NCBI GenBank assembly: GCA_003427395.1
Contig: BFEA01000895.1
Location: 110,861 to 160,549, forward strand
Length of the DNA: 49,689 nucleotides
Direction: 5' to 3'
DNA from: Chara braunii
Taxonomy: Eukaryota > Streptophyta > Charophyceae > Charales > Characeae
Shown here: positions 40,130 through 49,579 of the stretch, one piece after another
Layout: each line of letters opens with the position of its first letter
Numbering within the stretch: position 1 is the first letter of the stretch
Translations under genes and position numbers: made by a program
Notes under the pieces: generated by a model
What the model saw: the letters and a program-made list of their open reading frames with translations, nothing else
What the model was told of the DNA's origin: nothing
The model's database searches: none

Positions 40130-40489
40130 GTGGTTGACACACCCTCACCATCTCGAGAGATGACCCAAGCTACTGACTCCGTCGTCGTCCCGCAAAGTTT
40201 AACACATTCAGACCCAGCAATCCTCTGTTCGTTAAATATGTTTGAGTCCTTAAAGGAGCTAGAGGAGTGGTCTAGATCGGACCCGCTAGCTTCTTGGACG
40301 ACCATGGCCAAAGCCCCTGAGGGTGAGTTGTTCGTCGGCGAGGTAGTCATCGGCGGCCGTAACGCCAAGGCCTATTATGACACTTGCTCGACGCGAAACT
40401 TCATTAGTCGCGCATGCGTTGAGAGGCTGCGCTTACATGGGCAAGTGCAGCGCCTGAGTCGACCTGTGGAGTCAACCTGTGCCAACTAA
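40130..40489 (+). pseudogene. gypsy aspartic protease
   Basis: VGEVVIGGRNAKAYYDTCSTRNFISRACVERL carries the retropepsin active-site region, where the usual D-T/S-G-A-T/S motif reads DTCST (Asp codon at 40379-40381). The Asp is kept but the Gly is replaced by Cys, which should disable it. In intact elements this enzyme cuts the Gag-Pol polyprotein. A frame ending TCAN* stops soon after, and the protease C-terminus (VSDDLPMDILLGMYYLS) continues in another frame near 40582-40630. Confidence 0.8.
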
Positions 40490-41084
40490 CAACGCATGGT
40501 AGTCAACGACTAACTCAAAGACATTGAGTGTCTTTTCCCGTATGCGGGAGGGGAACTGAGACATCAAGTCTCGTTCCTAGTCAGCGATGATCTCCCTATG
40601 GATATTTTGTTAGGTATGTACTACCTCTCGGTTGCACAACCCCAATTGACTGGGACCGAAAAGTGGTCAAACACACTTTGCCCGGAGGGGGGACCGCCAT
40701 ATTACGTAAGTTTAAGTGCTAGGGATGCATGTGTGCGGCCGCGTTTTATAATTATTATAAGCAAAATCCGGAGGGGGGTATGTACTTAGTCTATGTCTCT
40801 GCAGCAGGCAAGCCGGTGAAAATGCCGTCAGAGATAGAGGGAGTGGTCGCTAAGTACCCTGATCTATTTGAAGACCCGAAAGCGGTTGTTGAGAGGGAGG
40901 TCGTCCACGCGATAGAGATATCTAAGGGTCTAGCATTCCGAAGGGTAGGATCTATCGGATGTCTCCAAGCGAGCTCAATGAGCTCCGTCGATAGCTCAAG
41001 GAACTCATAGAGAATGGTTAGATCCGGCCTAGTGTCTCCCCTTACGGATCTCCAGTTTTATTTGTACCAAAGAAGAGGGAAACC
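40490..41084 (+). pseudogene. gypsy pol, protease-RT linker
   Basis: Broken frames: MDILLGMYYLSVAQPQ (end of the protease), then PEGGMYLVYVSAAGKP and EIEGVVAKYPDLFEDPKAVV, the usual KYPDLFxDP approach to the RT, followed by VSPYGSPVLFVPKK near 41035-41070. Two frame changes. Confidence 0.75.
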
Positions 41085-41819
41085 TTGAGGATGTGCATTG
41101 ACTATAGGGGCCTCAATGCCATCACTGTGAAGAACGCAAAGCCCCTACCGTGCATCGATGACTTGTTGAACCGGGTGCAAGAGTGTCGGTACTTCCGTAA
41201 GATAGATTTGAAGTTTGGGTACCATCAGATTGCAATCCGGTCTGAGGATCAACACAAAATCGCTTTTTAGACGAGGTATGGTCTGTACGAGATTGTGGTG
41301 ATGCCTTTCGGCCTTTGCAATGCTTCTGGCACTTTTCAGCATGCCATGAACATGATCTTTCATGACTACTTGGATAAGTTTGTCATCGTGTATCTCGATG
41401 ATGTACTTATTTTCAGTAGGACTGTCGAGGAGCACGTTGGCCATTTAGACAAAGTCCTTAGCCTCCTTCGACAACATAAGTTCAAGATCAACAGGGAGAA
41501 GTGTGAGTTTGGCCGCACCCGGATCTTGTACTTGGGTCATGAGATTTCCGCAGAGGGATTGAAGCCCGATGACGTGAAGGCGGCCGGCATTCATGACTGG
41601 CCGCGTCCTCAGTCTGTGACTGAGATGAGGTCCTTCTTAGGGATGACCGACTACTACCGCAATTTTGTCAAGAAATATAGCACAGTGGCTGCCCCTTTAA
41701 CGGATCTGACACGCCTTGACACCCCATGGGAGTGGACAGACAGGTGTGAGGCTGCTTTCAGACATCTGAAGCATGCCCTCACTCACCATGATGTCTTGAA
41801 ACTGTTCGATCCTGACAAG
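41085..41819 (+). pseudogene. gypsy reverse transcriptase
   Basis: RMCIDYRGLNAITVKNAKPL, FRKIDLKFGYHQIAI, one stop at 41268-41270 in place of a codon after KIAF, TRYGLYEIVVMPFGLCNAS, FQHAMN, and the catalytic YLDD at 41391-41402 followed by VLIFSRTVEEHVGHL. The connection region continues GHEISAEGLKPDD and FLGMTDYYRNFVKKYS. These are the Ty3/gypsy RT motifs in order, and both Asp of YLDD are intact. One stop aside, this is the best-preserved coding part of the window. Confidence 0.95.
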
Positions 41820-42369
41820 CCGTTTATAGTAACCACGGATGCTAGCCAATATGTCATAGGCGCCGTGCTCACGCAACAGGAAGGGTCAAAGTTGAGGCCA
41901 GTAGAGTATATCTCCAAAAAGATGTCCTTTCAAAAGTTGGCCAAGTCCACCTATGAGAAGGAGCTACAAGGCGCTAACCCATTGGAGACACTATCTCATA
42001 GGTCGCTTCTTCTACGTCAGGATTGATCATCAAACCCTGAGATGGATGAAGACTCAACCGGTACTCTCCGACGCTCTGAAGCGTTGGATCGAAGTCATTA
42101 AGCAGTATGACTTCGAACTCCAGTACATCAAGGGGGAGTTCAACAAGGTTGCTGATGCGCTGTCGCATAGGTCAGACTTTCTCGGTGCGCTGGTCACTGA
42201 ATTTTGGCTTGCGGTCGATGTCACTCCTTCTTTGGTTGAAACCTATTGCAAGGACCCGTTTATGGCCGAGATCATACGTAGACTTGAGGCGAAGGACAAA
42301 GAGACTTCTACCGAGTTTGAGTTGGTTAACGACCTGCTGTTCCTTGAGAAGGCCGGGACTAAACATTTG
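41820..42369 (+). pseudogene. gypsy RNase H
   Basis: PFIVTTDASQYVIGAVLTQQ (first catalytic Asp at 41838-41840), RPVEYISKKMSFQK, STYEKEL, then a frameshift near 41968. Another frame continues HWRHYLIGRFFYVRIDHQTL, RWIEVIKQYDFELQYIKGE and NKVADALSHRSD, where Asp of VADALS is the last catalytic residue. The enzyme removes the RNA template during replication. Catalytic positions remain, but the frameshift separates them. Confidence 0.9.
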
Positions 42370-43203
42370 GGTGTTTCAAACCGGGTGTCTTTGCGTAATT
42401 TATTTTTAGGCGAGTGTCATGATGCCACCGGACATTTTGGGTATAGGAAGACTGCATCAAATCTGTTGCAGCGGTTCTGGTGGCCCATAATGATGAGAGA
42501 TGCGAAGCTGTACGTGGAGACTTGTCAGGTGTGTCAAAGAGACAAGCCACGTACACAGACCCCTCTTGGGCTTCTTAAGCCCCTTCCGATTCCGGAAAGG
42601 CCCGGTGAGAGCCTATCTATGGATTTTATGGACACGCTGGTCACCAGCAAGAGCGGAATGAGATATGTCTATGTCATTGTGGATAGGTTTAACAAGTATG
42701 TTAGGCTAGTCGCAATGCCTGCTACAACCAAGATCGAGTATGTGATCAAGTTGTTTAAAGAGAATTGGGTCAGAGACTTTGGAATTCCGAAGTCCATTGT
42801 AAGTGACCGGGATGTCCGATTCACTAATGAGTTGTGGAAGGCTGCAGCTGCAGAACAAGGAACACAGATGCAGATGACTTTTGGGAACCACCCAGAGGCA
42901 AACGGGCAAGCGGAGCAGCTGAACCGTGCTGTACAACACCTGTTCAAGCACTACATAAAGCCCAACCAAGTGGACTGGGATGAGAAACTTGCTCTCATCG
43001 CCAGCCTGTACAACAATGTTGTGCACAGCGCAAAAGGGGCCGATGTGAGTCCTAACAGTCTGCTACTGACTTTTAAGCCCAGACTGCCTCTAGACTTCCT
43101 ACTACCTGAGAATCAGCCCACCGCTGCACCTGGAACGTTATAATTTGCATATCGATATGAGCAGTTGATGCAGCAAGCGGTAGAACAGATGCACAAAGCC
43201 TAG
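42370..43203 (+). pseudogene. gypsy integrase
   Basis: N-terminal HHCC zinc motif ECHDATGHFGYRK...CQVCQRDK (about 42414-42546). Catalytic core: SMDFMDTL (Asp at 42622), IVSDRDVRF (Asp at 42805) and GQAEQLNR (Glu at 42913), giving the D, D-35-E spacing exactly. Stops at 43141-43143 (TAA) and 43201-43203 (TAG) break the otherwise open frame, which continues to 43740. Integrase inserts the cDNA into chromosomal DNA. Confidence 0.93.
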
Positions 43204-43740
43204 GTGGCGATGACAGAGTTTGAGAACAAGCACCGCCGCCCATCTACGTTTCAGGTAGGGGACAGAGTCTGGGTCAAATCCTCAGAACTGGGACAGGAGC
43301 ACGAGATATCCCGCAAGCTCATGCCACAATACTTTGGACCTTGGGAGGCTCTAGATATTGTCGGAGAGGATCCGGATGGGCCATCATATGTAATTCAGAT
43401 CCCTGGTAATCTTCGCACTTACCCTGTCTTCCACGCCTCTAAGCTTGCATCATCCAAGGAATCTGATCAGTTTCCCTCGCGACGCTCGATGCTGCCCCCA
43501 ACCATGGATGGAGAGGTTGAGATCGATGATATCGTGGATCACAGAGAAATGTCAGTTCCAAGACTGACAGGCAGGGGACGTCCTTCGAAGCCGAAGCTGC
43601 AATACCGAGTTCGGTTCAGACATCACACTGATCCAAAGGAGGACAGATGGTTCACTCGAGAGGAACTGATGCAGACCGCTCCACAGGCTGTCGCTCATTA
43701 TGAGAAGTCACTGCAGAAAGGAAAGCGCCAGATTGAGTAA
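43204..43740 (+). pseudogene. gypsy integrase C-terminus with GPY/F module and chromodomain-like tail
   Basis: In the same frame as the integrase core but after two stops. FQVGDRVWVKSSELGQ and KLMPQYFGPWEALD form the GPY/F module. Next, VFHASKL, then a tail EIDDIVDHREMS, LQYRVRFRHHTDPKEDRWFT and EELMQTAPQAVAHYEKSL. The pattern hydrophobic-HR, YxVxW/F, D-x-W, then a helix with YE resembles the chromodomain that defines chromoviruses and can direct insertion to specific chromatin. The chromodomain call is moderately sure. Stop TAA at 43738. Confidence 0.8.
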
Positions 43741-43767
43741 TCAAACTTCTCAGAGGACTGTCGAAGT

Positions 43768-43780
43768 ATGGAGGAGGGAA
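43768..43780 (+). other. polypurine tract
   Basis: TGGAGGAGGGAA immediately precedes the 3' LTR and would prime plus-strand synthesis. Confidence 0.85.
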
Positions 43781-44726
43781 TGCGAGGCTCAAGGCCTGGA
43801 TCTGCCCTACTGGGCCCTATTTTCTGTACAGTCCGCCGCCCTAAGTGAAGGCAGGCTCGACCCAGGGCCTACAGGCCTATTTTTGGGGTCACCATGCAAC
43901 TGGGTAAATTCAGGCAGTCGCGCAGCGCCAGTTGGTTGAGAGCGCCCAGGCCCAGGCTGCCTCTTTCGAATATAACCGAGGCAGGCCCTGGGGCAGATTC
44001 GCAAGATGGACCGAACACAGGACGTGGGCAGTTGGACACGGGCAACCACCACAGGCCCATGGCCTGATTCTTTTGGACTGGGGCTCAGCCTCTCTAGGCC
44101 TACCGGAAGCTTCTGGGTAGGGGCCCAGCGCAGCCAGGCTGCAGGCAAGCAGGCAGGCCACTTCCATTTAGGAAAGTGCCTGCCCACGCATTCGGGGTTC
44201 AGGCACTGGCTGCATGCTGCGCAAGCGCTGCTTTGCTAACGCTAGTCAGCGCTCACGCGCTCACGGGCGAGCTGGATGAGCAGGCAGCCATAGCCGAGCT
44301 GCACCGCTTTATGTTGGATGGGGCGCATAGTGGTCCTTGGGTGCACATGGCATCTGTGAGTCGGGGATCGAGGTTGTGAGTGATACGAGAGACATACCTG
44401 GTGCTTGAGGCGAACGACATTGGCCGAGATCTGCTCGTACTTTGGGGAGCTGTTGACATCACCAGCGGAATTGTAGATAGGCTAGATCCGATCTGCCATT
44501 TGTAGTCTGGGCGCAGAGCGCCAGATAGGATATCGACATTGTTTCTTTGTTGATGATGATGAGATAGTATTGTCACTTATGAGCTTTTGCGGTTCTCCTA
44601 TTTGGTGGAACTCGTGTTGCAATTCTGTTTTTGGTTCGAGGTCACGACTATCTGGTCTCATCATGACTCTCCTGTGTATGATGCTGCTTGGTTTCTGAAG
44701 TTCGCTATGGCTCATTTTTGCTTGCA
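43781..44726 (+). repeat. 3' LTR of the gypsy element (946 bp)
   Basis: Starts TGCGAGGCTCAAGGCC and ends GCTTGCA. Aligns with 34461-35391 throughout. Differences include an 8 bp duplicated GCTCACGC near 44255 and an extra ATCATGACTCTC stretch near 44660. Followed by TCAG and then LINE-2 sequence. Confidence 0.92.
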
Positions 44727-46021
44727 TCAGAATCAGAGAAGCTTTAACGAAACGATCTAAGAACTTATACTCCAGGACCTCCCCTTTTGGAGGAGCTCTT
44801 CTGACGAACTGTGCGGTGTTGTCCACAGTTTGGTACATCCTCTCCATTAGGGCACTGAATCCAAAATCCGTCAGACTCATCAAACAACTTGTCACCCGGT
44901 AAATATGGAAAGGGGACTCAGGGGTCTATTCGTGCATCAGCCTGAGTAAAGTACCCTCAGGCTGGTGGAAACTGACTGAAAAAAGAGCCCAGGGTGGCCT
45001 AGGAATCCTGGATCCGGAAAAACAAAACGATGCCCTGCTGGCCAAATGGGCGGTGAGGCTTCTCACGTCCCAGTACACTCAACCATGGATGATCCTGGCA
45101 CTGTCAGGCCTTACTGTGCACAGATTGGAGCGTATCTGATAAGGAATCGGTATGGCAAGCCATCTTTATCCACCTCTTAATCACTTCGGTCAAATCCCCT
45201 ACCTGGGCGCCCATTCAGACATTCTTCAAGCATGGAGTAGGGGAGATCCTCCACACATGCCTATATGATAACCCATCTATCACTGACTGTGACGGCACAC
45301 CATTCTCTGTATCTAAAAAAGCAGCCTGGGAATTTCGCAAGGAAGTGGCTACAGAAAGGTGTATGGCAAATCCTACATCATCTTTGGGATGAAGAAATGG
45401 GCCAATGGAGGACAACAGATTCTGAAGAACTGAGAAGCAAACTTAGAGGTCTTCGCAACATAGAGCAGAACAGAATTCTGTTAACACAGCCCATACCTGA
45501 TGAGTGGATTACACAGCCCATACCTGATGAGTGGATTCAAGTAATCAAGAAAGATGACGGCGGCAAACCAGCAGGATCATGGTGGAGGTAGAAAGGCTGC
45601 GAGCCTGCAAGGGCTCAATTTATCGGATTGAGTCTCCTCCCTCAACAGCCTCAGTTTGGAGCAGGGGCAGAAGATTTTTGATTAAACAGCCTGGAGGGCC
45701 ATCCCTCCGGAACGATGCCAATTGGGTGGAAATCGGAGTCTCGGAGCACATACACAAGGGCAAGCGGCAATTCAAGCTCATGTTGAATGGCTCTCTGAGT
45801 CTCCGAGAGACGAATGGAAATTGGATATCGGGAGGATAGGCCGGATCCTGTCTGACGACTGCTCATCCTCCTCAAGCATCCTGTTAACAGACTACTCCTA
45901 CAAACTTGATATTCTCTGCGCTCGAAGGCATCTACTCTGCAGATCAGTCTATGGAACAGCTGAAAAAGGAGAGGAGTTGCACCTGATAACTGCCCTCTGT
46001 TCAATAACACATGCATTGGGT
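44727..46021 (+). pseudogene. LINE-2 ORF2, end of polymerase and C-terminal region
   Basis: The frame carried over from 34460 continues IREALTKRSKNLYSR, VWYILSIRALNP and VRLIKQLVTR, then, in a shifted frame, SGWWKLTEKRAQGGLGILDP and QNDALLAKWAVRLLTSQYTQ, the conserved GGLGxxD...NxALLAKW block of plant L1. Later pieces read TWAPIQTFFKHGVGE, YDNPSITDCDG and KKAAWEFRKEV, aligned in order with the LINE-1 C-terminal region. The last frames (45579-45839, 45722-46024) are unassigned and no zinc motif is seen. Confidence 0.8.
45484..45537 (+). repeat. 27 bp perfect tandem duplication
   Basis: ACACAGCCCATACCTGATGA, GTGGATT occurs twice back to back (45484-45510, 45511-45537). It is a multiple of three and duplicates nine codons in frame (TQPIPDEWI). 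Perfect identity indicates it is recent relative to the decay of the LINE around it. Confidence 0.95.
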
Positions 46022-46834
46022 TAAATTCTTCATTATTTTGCTTCTCAATGTGATTGAAGTTAAACCACCAGTACTTCGCCCAGCTATCGGCCGTGGAAAA
46101 AAAAATAGAGTAGAAACGTTTCTAGCTGGATGAATTTGGGCGCTCCTGTAGTGGCCTGTACGTTTCCTAAAATCGTGGCGGAACAGGACCCAACTGCAGG
46201 AACAGAACCTGTAGTGGCCTGTACGTTTCCTAGCTGCAGGAACAGAACCAAAAACCTCAGCCCTTCAGGGCAATACAAAGAGCAGGAGAAATAGGGGAGC
46301 AAAAACAAAACAGGACCCACTGCCAGCCAGTAACCATATCCTACTGACTGTACTAAACGACAGTCTGACTCAGAGAGAGAAAGTCGCAGTTGCAACCCTA
46401 GACAAGAGTTCTACCTACAGTGCTACCAAAGAACAGCCCACTGCAAATACGGCTTCATATGAGATTACTGTACTTACAACACTGCAGAAAAACAAAACCA
46501 TACTCACAGTGCCTACTGATGGAAACGGTCCCCCGATTCATCCGCAACTGTACCCAACCCTGCAAAACTGCAAACTGCCCTGCCACCCGCGCGGCAGGGG
46601 ACTGCCTACAGACCCCCCGCTGCAGTTACAGACCCCGCAAAACCCACCCACCTCCTCGGGATTCAGAGGCTATTGCACCACCAATCAACGCCTTATGCAC
46701 CATACACCAAAAACAGCAACTCCCACCATGATGCTGTTGTTGCAAACCAGTAGAAAAACACTTTGTCACAGCCCCTCTTTTGTTGTCCTCCTCTCCCTCT
46801 CTGCCTACTGTTTACCCGGCAGCTCTGTTTGACT

Positions 46835-46835
<1 letters not shown>
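46022..46835. other. LINE-2 3' region or flank, with short repeats; no gene
   Basis: CCTGTAGTGGCCTGTACGTT occurs twice (about 46145 and 46209). 46380-46700 is rich in CTGCAAA, CCTACAG and ACTGCA motifs. The frames at 46420-46731 and 46509-46832 overlap each other and have Cys/Pro/Thr-rich low-complexity composition; I do not call them genes. Confidence 0.5.

Positions 46836-46869
<34 letters not shown>
46836..46869. repeat. (TATC)n microsatellite, possible LINE-2 3' tail
   Basis: Eight or nine TATC units. Its place downstream of LINE-2 and before unrelated palindromic DNA makes it a candidate tail, but L1-type tails are usually poly-A. Confidence 0.85.
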
Positions 46870-46870
<1 letters not shown>

Positions 46871-46996
46871 ATGTTTGAGGATATACAGTTAACGACTAAT
46901 CTTCTTTCTATATGACACGGGGCCCAATGCTAATCGTCTTTTTTTTTTTTCTTTTTTCTTTTTTCACCAAAAAAGAGGGCAACCTTACCAGCATGT

Positions 46997-47100
46997 CCGG
47001 GGGCCAAGTCCCACGTACGCTGATTCTTCATTTCTGGCCGTTGATCTTCCGAATCTACGGTCAGATGTTGAGATTTCGGGTAAGTGGGACTTGGCCCCGG
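46997..47100. repeat. hairpin 1 of the 47-48.7 kb cluster
   Basis: CCGGGGGCCAAGTCCCAC (46997-47014) pairs with GTGGGACTTGGCCCCGG (47084-47100) with a one-base bulge; the interior TCTGGCCGTTGATC...TACGGTCAGA is a second, imperfect palindrome, so the whole 104 bp can fold back. Confidence 0.9.
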
Positions 47101-47284
47101 CGAGGTTCATCCCCTCTGATGGCTGGAGGGGTACAACAAAGCCACGTCAGGTTACGTATCTATAGACCAGGGCGGAAATGCCGTCGGAGTCCCAATCCAG
47201 CTCCATGTATCTGGTCTAGACCCAGTCCGACCCCGCCGCCGGTCGTCCCCGCAAAACCCCCACGCTCCTCCTCGACTGCCGTCT

Positions 47285-47377
47285 TCCCCCGAACATAACG
47301 CACCCTGAAAATGAATGTATACACGCCATATTTCCGGCTCGGTACAGCCATAATCAGGGTGCATTGTGTTCGGGGGA
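47285..47377. repeat. hairpin 2
   Basis: TCCCCCGAACATAACGCACC...TGA (47285-47308) pairs with TCAGGGTGCATTGTGTTCGG...A (47354-47377), 24 bp arms with one or two mismatches around 45 bp. Arm sequence is closely related to that of hairpin 4 at 47715. Confidence 0.92.
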
Positions 47378-47441
47378 GGCCGGGTAGCCAGGACTACCGA
47401 CATCAGTGACGTCGCCCGAGGCCGGCCATAGCCGGGGGTGT

Positions 47442-47603
47442 GGTCCCACTACCGGTAGCAAAGAGAGTCGGATCGAATGCCTGAATCTGGACGAGGTTAT
47501 GGAGATTGTGCAGGAAATCGAGATTGAACTCCTTTTCTGCATCTCTGCCTAAAACCCATCCAGATTCAGGAGCTCTATCCTACCCTCTTTTGCTAGTGGG
47601 ACC
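47442..47603. repeat. hairpin 3
   Basis: The left arm GGTCCCACTACCGGTAGC, AAAGAGAGT, CCTGAATCTGGACGAGGTT (47442-47498) pairs with the right arm 47553-47603 (AACCCATCCAGATTCAGG...CTAGTGGGACC) with small loops. The right arm is similar to the right arm of hairpin 7 (TCCAGATTC, AATCC, TTTTTGCTA, TGGGA). Confidence 0.85.
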
Positions 47604-47714
47604 TCGGCCTGGGACCAGCCAAAGTCCCGTGGTCCTCGGCTCCACCCACCGCCCAGGCGCCGCCGTACACCCCGCGAGGAAGAACCCGCTACTCCGACGG
47701 CAAGCCCTACGTTC

Positions 47715-47767
47715 TTCCCCCGAATACAACGTACGGCCATTATAGCGGTACGTTGTATTCGGGGGAA
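47715..47767. repeat. hairpin 4, perfect 20 bp stem
   Basis: TTCCCCCGAATACAACGTAC (47715-47734) and its exact inverse (47748-47767) around a 13 nt loop. Same arm family as hairpin 2, and flanking sequence (GGTAGCC...) is also shared. Confidence 0.95.
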
Positions 47768-47879
47768 CAAGGTAGCCCTGCGTCACAACGCTCTCCCAGC
47801 GCCGCATTGCTGTCGCCATCCCTCGCCGCCCAACCGTTCAGGGTCTCCAGCATGTTTTGTTCTGAATATAATGAATGTG

Positions 47880-47914
<35 letters not shown>

Positions 47915-47916
47915 AT

Positions 47917-48092
47917 ATGGGTCTCGCCGCACGGGACACGAAACGAAAACGAAACGAGTGGATCTGCCCACCAAAGCTGGCAAAAAAATACACTCGTTAC
48001 TATTTATAGCACACCGATGAACCTGGCGATTTTCTGTGGGAAGATACATTCGTTTCTTTTTTCGTTTCGTGTGCCGTGGAGCGAGGCCCTAT
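47917..48092. repeat. hairpin 5, about 55 bp arms
   Basis: ATGGGTCTCGCCGCACGGGA, CACGAAACGAAAACGAAACG, AGTGGATC (47917-47970) pairs with 48035-48092 (GATACATTCGTTTC, TTTCGTTTCGTGTGCCGTGG, GCGAGGCCCTA). Preceded by a 29 bp A run. It resembles a short foldback MITE. Confidence 0.9.
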
Positions 48093-48373
48093 ATCGTTCC
48101 AAAATTTTTTAATTAATTATTAATTAATTTATTTATTTATTGACAGAGGGGCATTCCGCTCCACCCACATCTTTCAGCGGCATTGTGGAATGTATCTGAG
48201 ATTAGTTTTTTTAGGGGGGTATTTTGCAAATTATCCATCCCTTTTTTTTTCCCCTTATTTTCCGAAGGGCGACAAAGACTGTAGACAACGAAAAGAAGGG
48301 TGAAAAAAAACAAAAAAACAAAAAAAAAAGGGGTGAAAACCATGGCATGGCCTCACTTGCATTAAACCCCAGA

Positions 48374-48486
48374 AGGGCATACTCACACTAGGACTTTTTT
48401 TTTTGCTTGTTTCTGAGCGGAATTGCGGTCAGATACATCCAAGTTGGGCCGTAATTGATTACCGTCAAATAGTGTGAGTATGCTCT
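48374..48486. repeat. hairpin 6
   Basis: AGGGCATACTCACACTA (48374-48390) pairs with TAGTGTGAGTATGCTCT (48470-48486), one mismatch. The loop has TTCTGAGCGGAATTGCGGTC and AGATACATCC, similar to TTTCAGCGGCATTGTGG and AATGTATCT at 48172-48200. Confidence 0.9.
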
Positions 48487-48533
48487 AAAAGTGCAGCGGC
48501 CTCTGTGATTGCCCCATAATTATGCATTTAATG

Positions 48534-48655
48534 AGGATTGGATTTAATTCCGGAATCAGGATGCGTTTTGTGGAGAGATGCAGAAAAACAGATTAATCAG
48601 AACTTTCTGGATCTCTCCACAAACACGTCCAGATTCGGGAATTAAATCCAATCCT
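48534..48655. repeat. hairpin 7, about 52 bp arms
   Basis: AGGATTGGATTTAATTCCGG, AATC, TTTTGTGGAGAGAT (48534-48585) pairs with 48604-48655 (ATCTCTCCACAAA, TCCAGATTC, GGGAATTAAATCCAATCCT) with few mismatches. Right arm resembles that of hairpin 3. Confidence 0.92.
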
Positions 48656-48825
48656 TTTTGCTACTGGGATCAGGGCCCGGCTAGACTCCCTGTGTTGCCA
48701 AACGGCCCTAACTAAGAATCTTTTCTGTTGTTTTCTCTGTCTATAACGAATTTAAGATTTTTTTTGTTTTCCAAAAAAAACAGTCCGTTAGACCGTTTCT
48801 CCTTTTTTTTTTTGTTTCTCAAAAA

Positions 48826-49180
48826 AAAAAAATCTTTCAAATTCTTTCAAATTAGTAAATTACCCTCACTACCTACCTACCTACCACTACTCCTTAGGCT
48901 TATACAGGGAACCCCTGAGACCATAGCCTTGTTGTCCCCCTCCAGCAACCCATCAGAGGGGAGGGGATGCACAGTCCTCCCCCCCCCCCCAAACCATGGG
49001 GGTCAACGATGGGGTGGGGCCGCCGGGGGTAGTTCGCCTAACGCAAGACCCCGCATTTTGCCAGTAGCTGCACCTCCCTTATATATATATATATATATAT
49101 ATCAAAACAAGGCTCCATTCTATTTGTGGGGGTCCGGCTAACGGAAAGACCGCGCATTTTGCCAGTAGCTGCGCCTTTTT
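48826..49180 (-). mobile_element. truncated SINE copy related to 28136-28710
   Basis: AAATCTTTCAAATTCTTTCA, then TTGTTGTCCCCCTCCAGCAA, GAGGGGATGC, CCATGG..GTCAACGATGGGGT, GGGGCCGCCGG and CGCATTTTGCCAGTAGCTGC parallel 28170-28450 on the same strand. After a (TA)n tract (49080-49101) a second partial block GGTCCGGCTAACGGAAAGAC, GCATTTTGCCAGTAGCTGCG repeats the same part. The tRNA head is missing. A GAATAGAATGGAGC module (minus strand, about 49108-49122) is fused between. Confidence 0.75.
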
Positions 49181-49560
49181 TTTTTTTTTTTTTGAGCCTG
49201 CTTTTTCCATCGTCCCGTAGGTGTTGTGATCGGTGAGCAGGCAGAGGACATGCTAATGAATCGTTCCAAGTTTAACGGATGTGCCCACGGACCCAACCAG
49301 AACATCGGCCAAAAAAAAAGAGGGGGGGGGGTGGAAGAGCAGGGGCCATTCCTTATGCTAATCTTCTCTGTATCTTACCAAATATAGCTTGCTAAAACAT
49401 AACCACTCAACCAAGCCGCGGGCAGGGGTCCCGGTGGGGCTTCTTCCCCCGTCTGGTCCCGCTCGGCACGGGTTCCGTCCCGATCGGTCCATTTCTGCGC
49501 TGGGGCCCGCGGGTGCGCGCTCACGGCGCATGTGCGCGGGTGCTTTTCCTCGCAGCTGAC
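49181..49560. other. no recognisable gene
   Basis: A T run, then a GC-rich segment at 49420-49555. Short minus-strand frames (49358-49581) have no domain. Nothing else seen. Confidence 0.4.
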
Positions 49561-49579
49561 CACACACGCACACACACAC

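Larger units (their letters stand above)
34461..44726 (+). mobile_element. full-length, defective Ty3/gypsy LTR retrotransposon, chromovirus-like
   Basis: Two long terminal repeats (34461-35391 and 43781-44726), a primer-binding site, gag, protease, reverse transcriptase, RNase H, integrase with a chromodomain-like tail, and a polypurine tract, in the Ty3/gypsy order (integrase after RNase H). Flanks are TCAA (34457-34460) and TCAG (44727-44730), a probable 4 bp duplication with one change; with one copy removed the LINE-2 polymerase frame is in register. Stops and frameshifts throughout make it non-autonomous. Roughly 8-10 % LTR difference by eye implies an old insertion. Confidence 0.92.
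28800..46870 (+). mobile_element. LINE-2: degenerate L1-type element split by two LTR insertions
   Basis: Pieces on the plus strand: ORF1-like 5' part (28945-29092), ORF1 remainder, endonuclease and most of the reverse transcriptase (31504-34460), and the polymerase end and C-terminal region (44727-46021). The breaks coincide with LTR-type termini and short target duplications, and the reading frame is in register across both. The 5' limit is approximate; the 3' end may be the (TATC)n tract at 46836-46869. Many stops. The genomic span includes the two insertions. Confidence 0.75.

Noticed and set aside
46420-46832. Cys-containing frames of about 100 codons as small secreted proteins
   Set aside because: Two overlapping frames in low-complexity ACTGCA-rich DNA, no hydrophobic leader, next to a LINE end.
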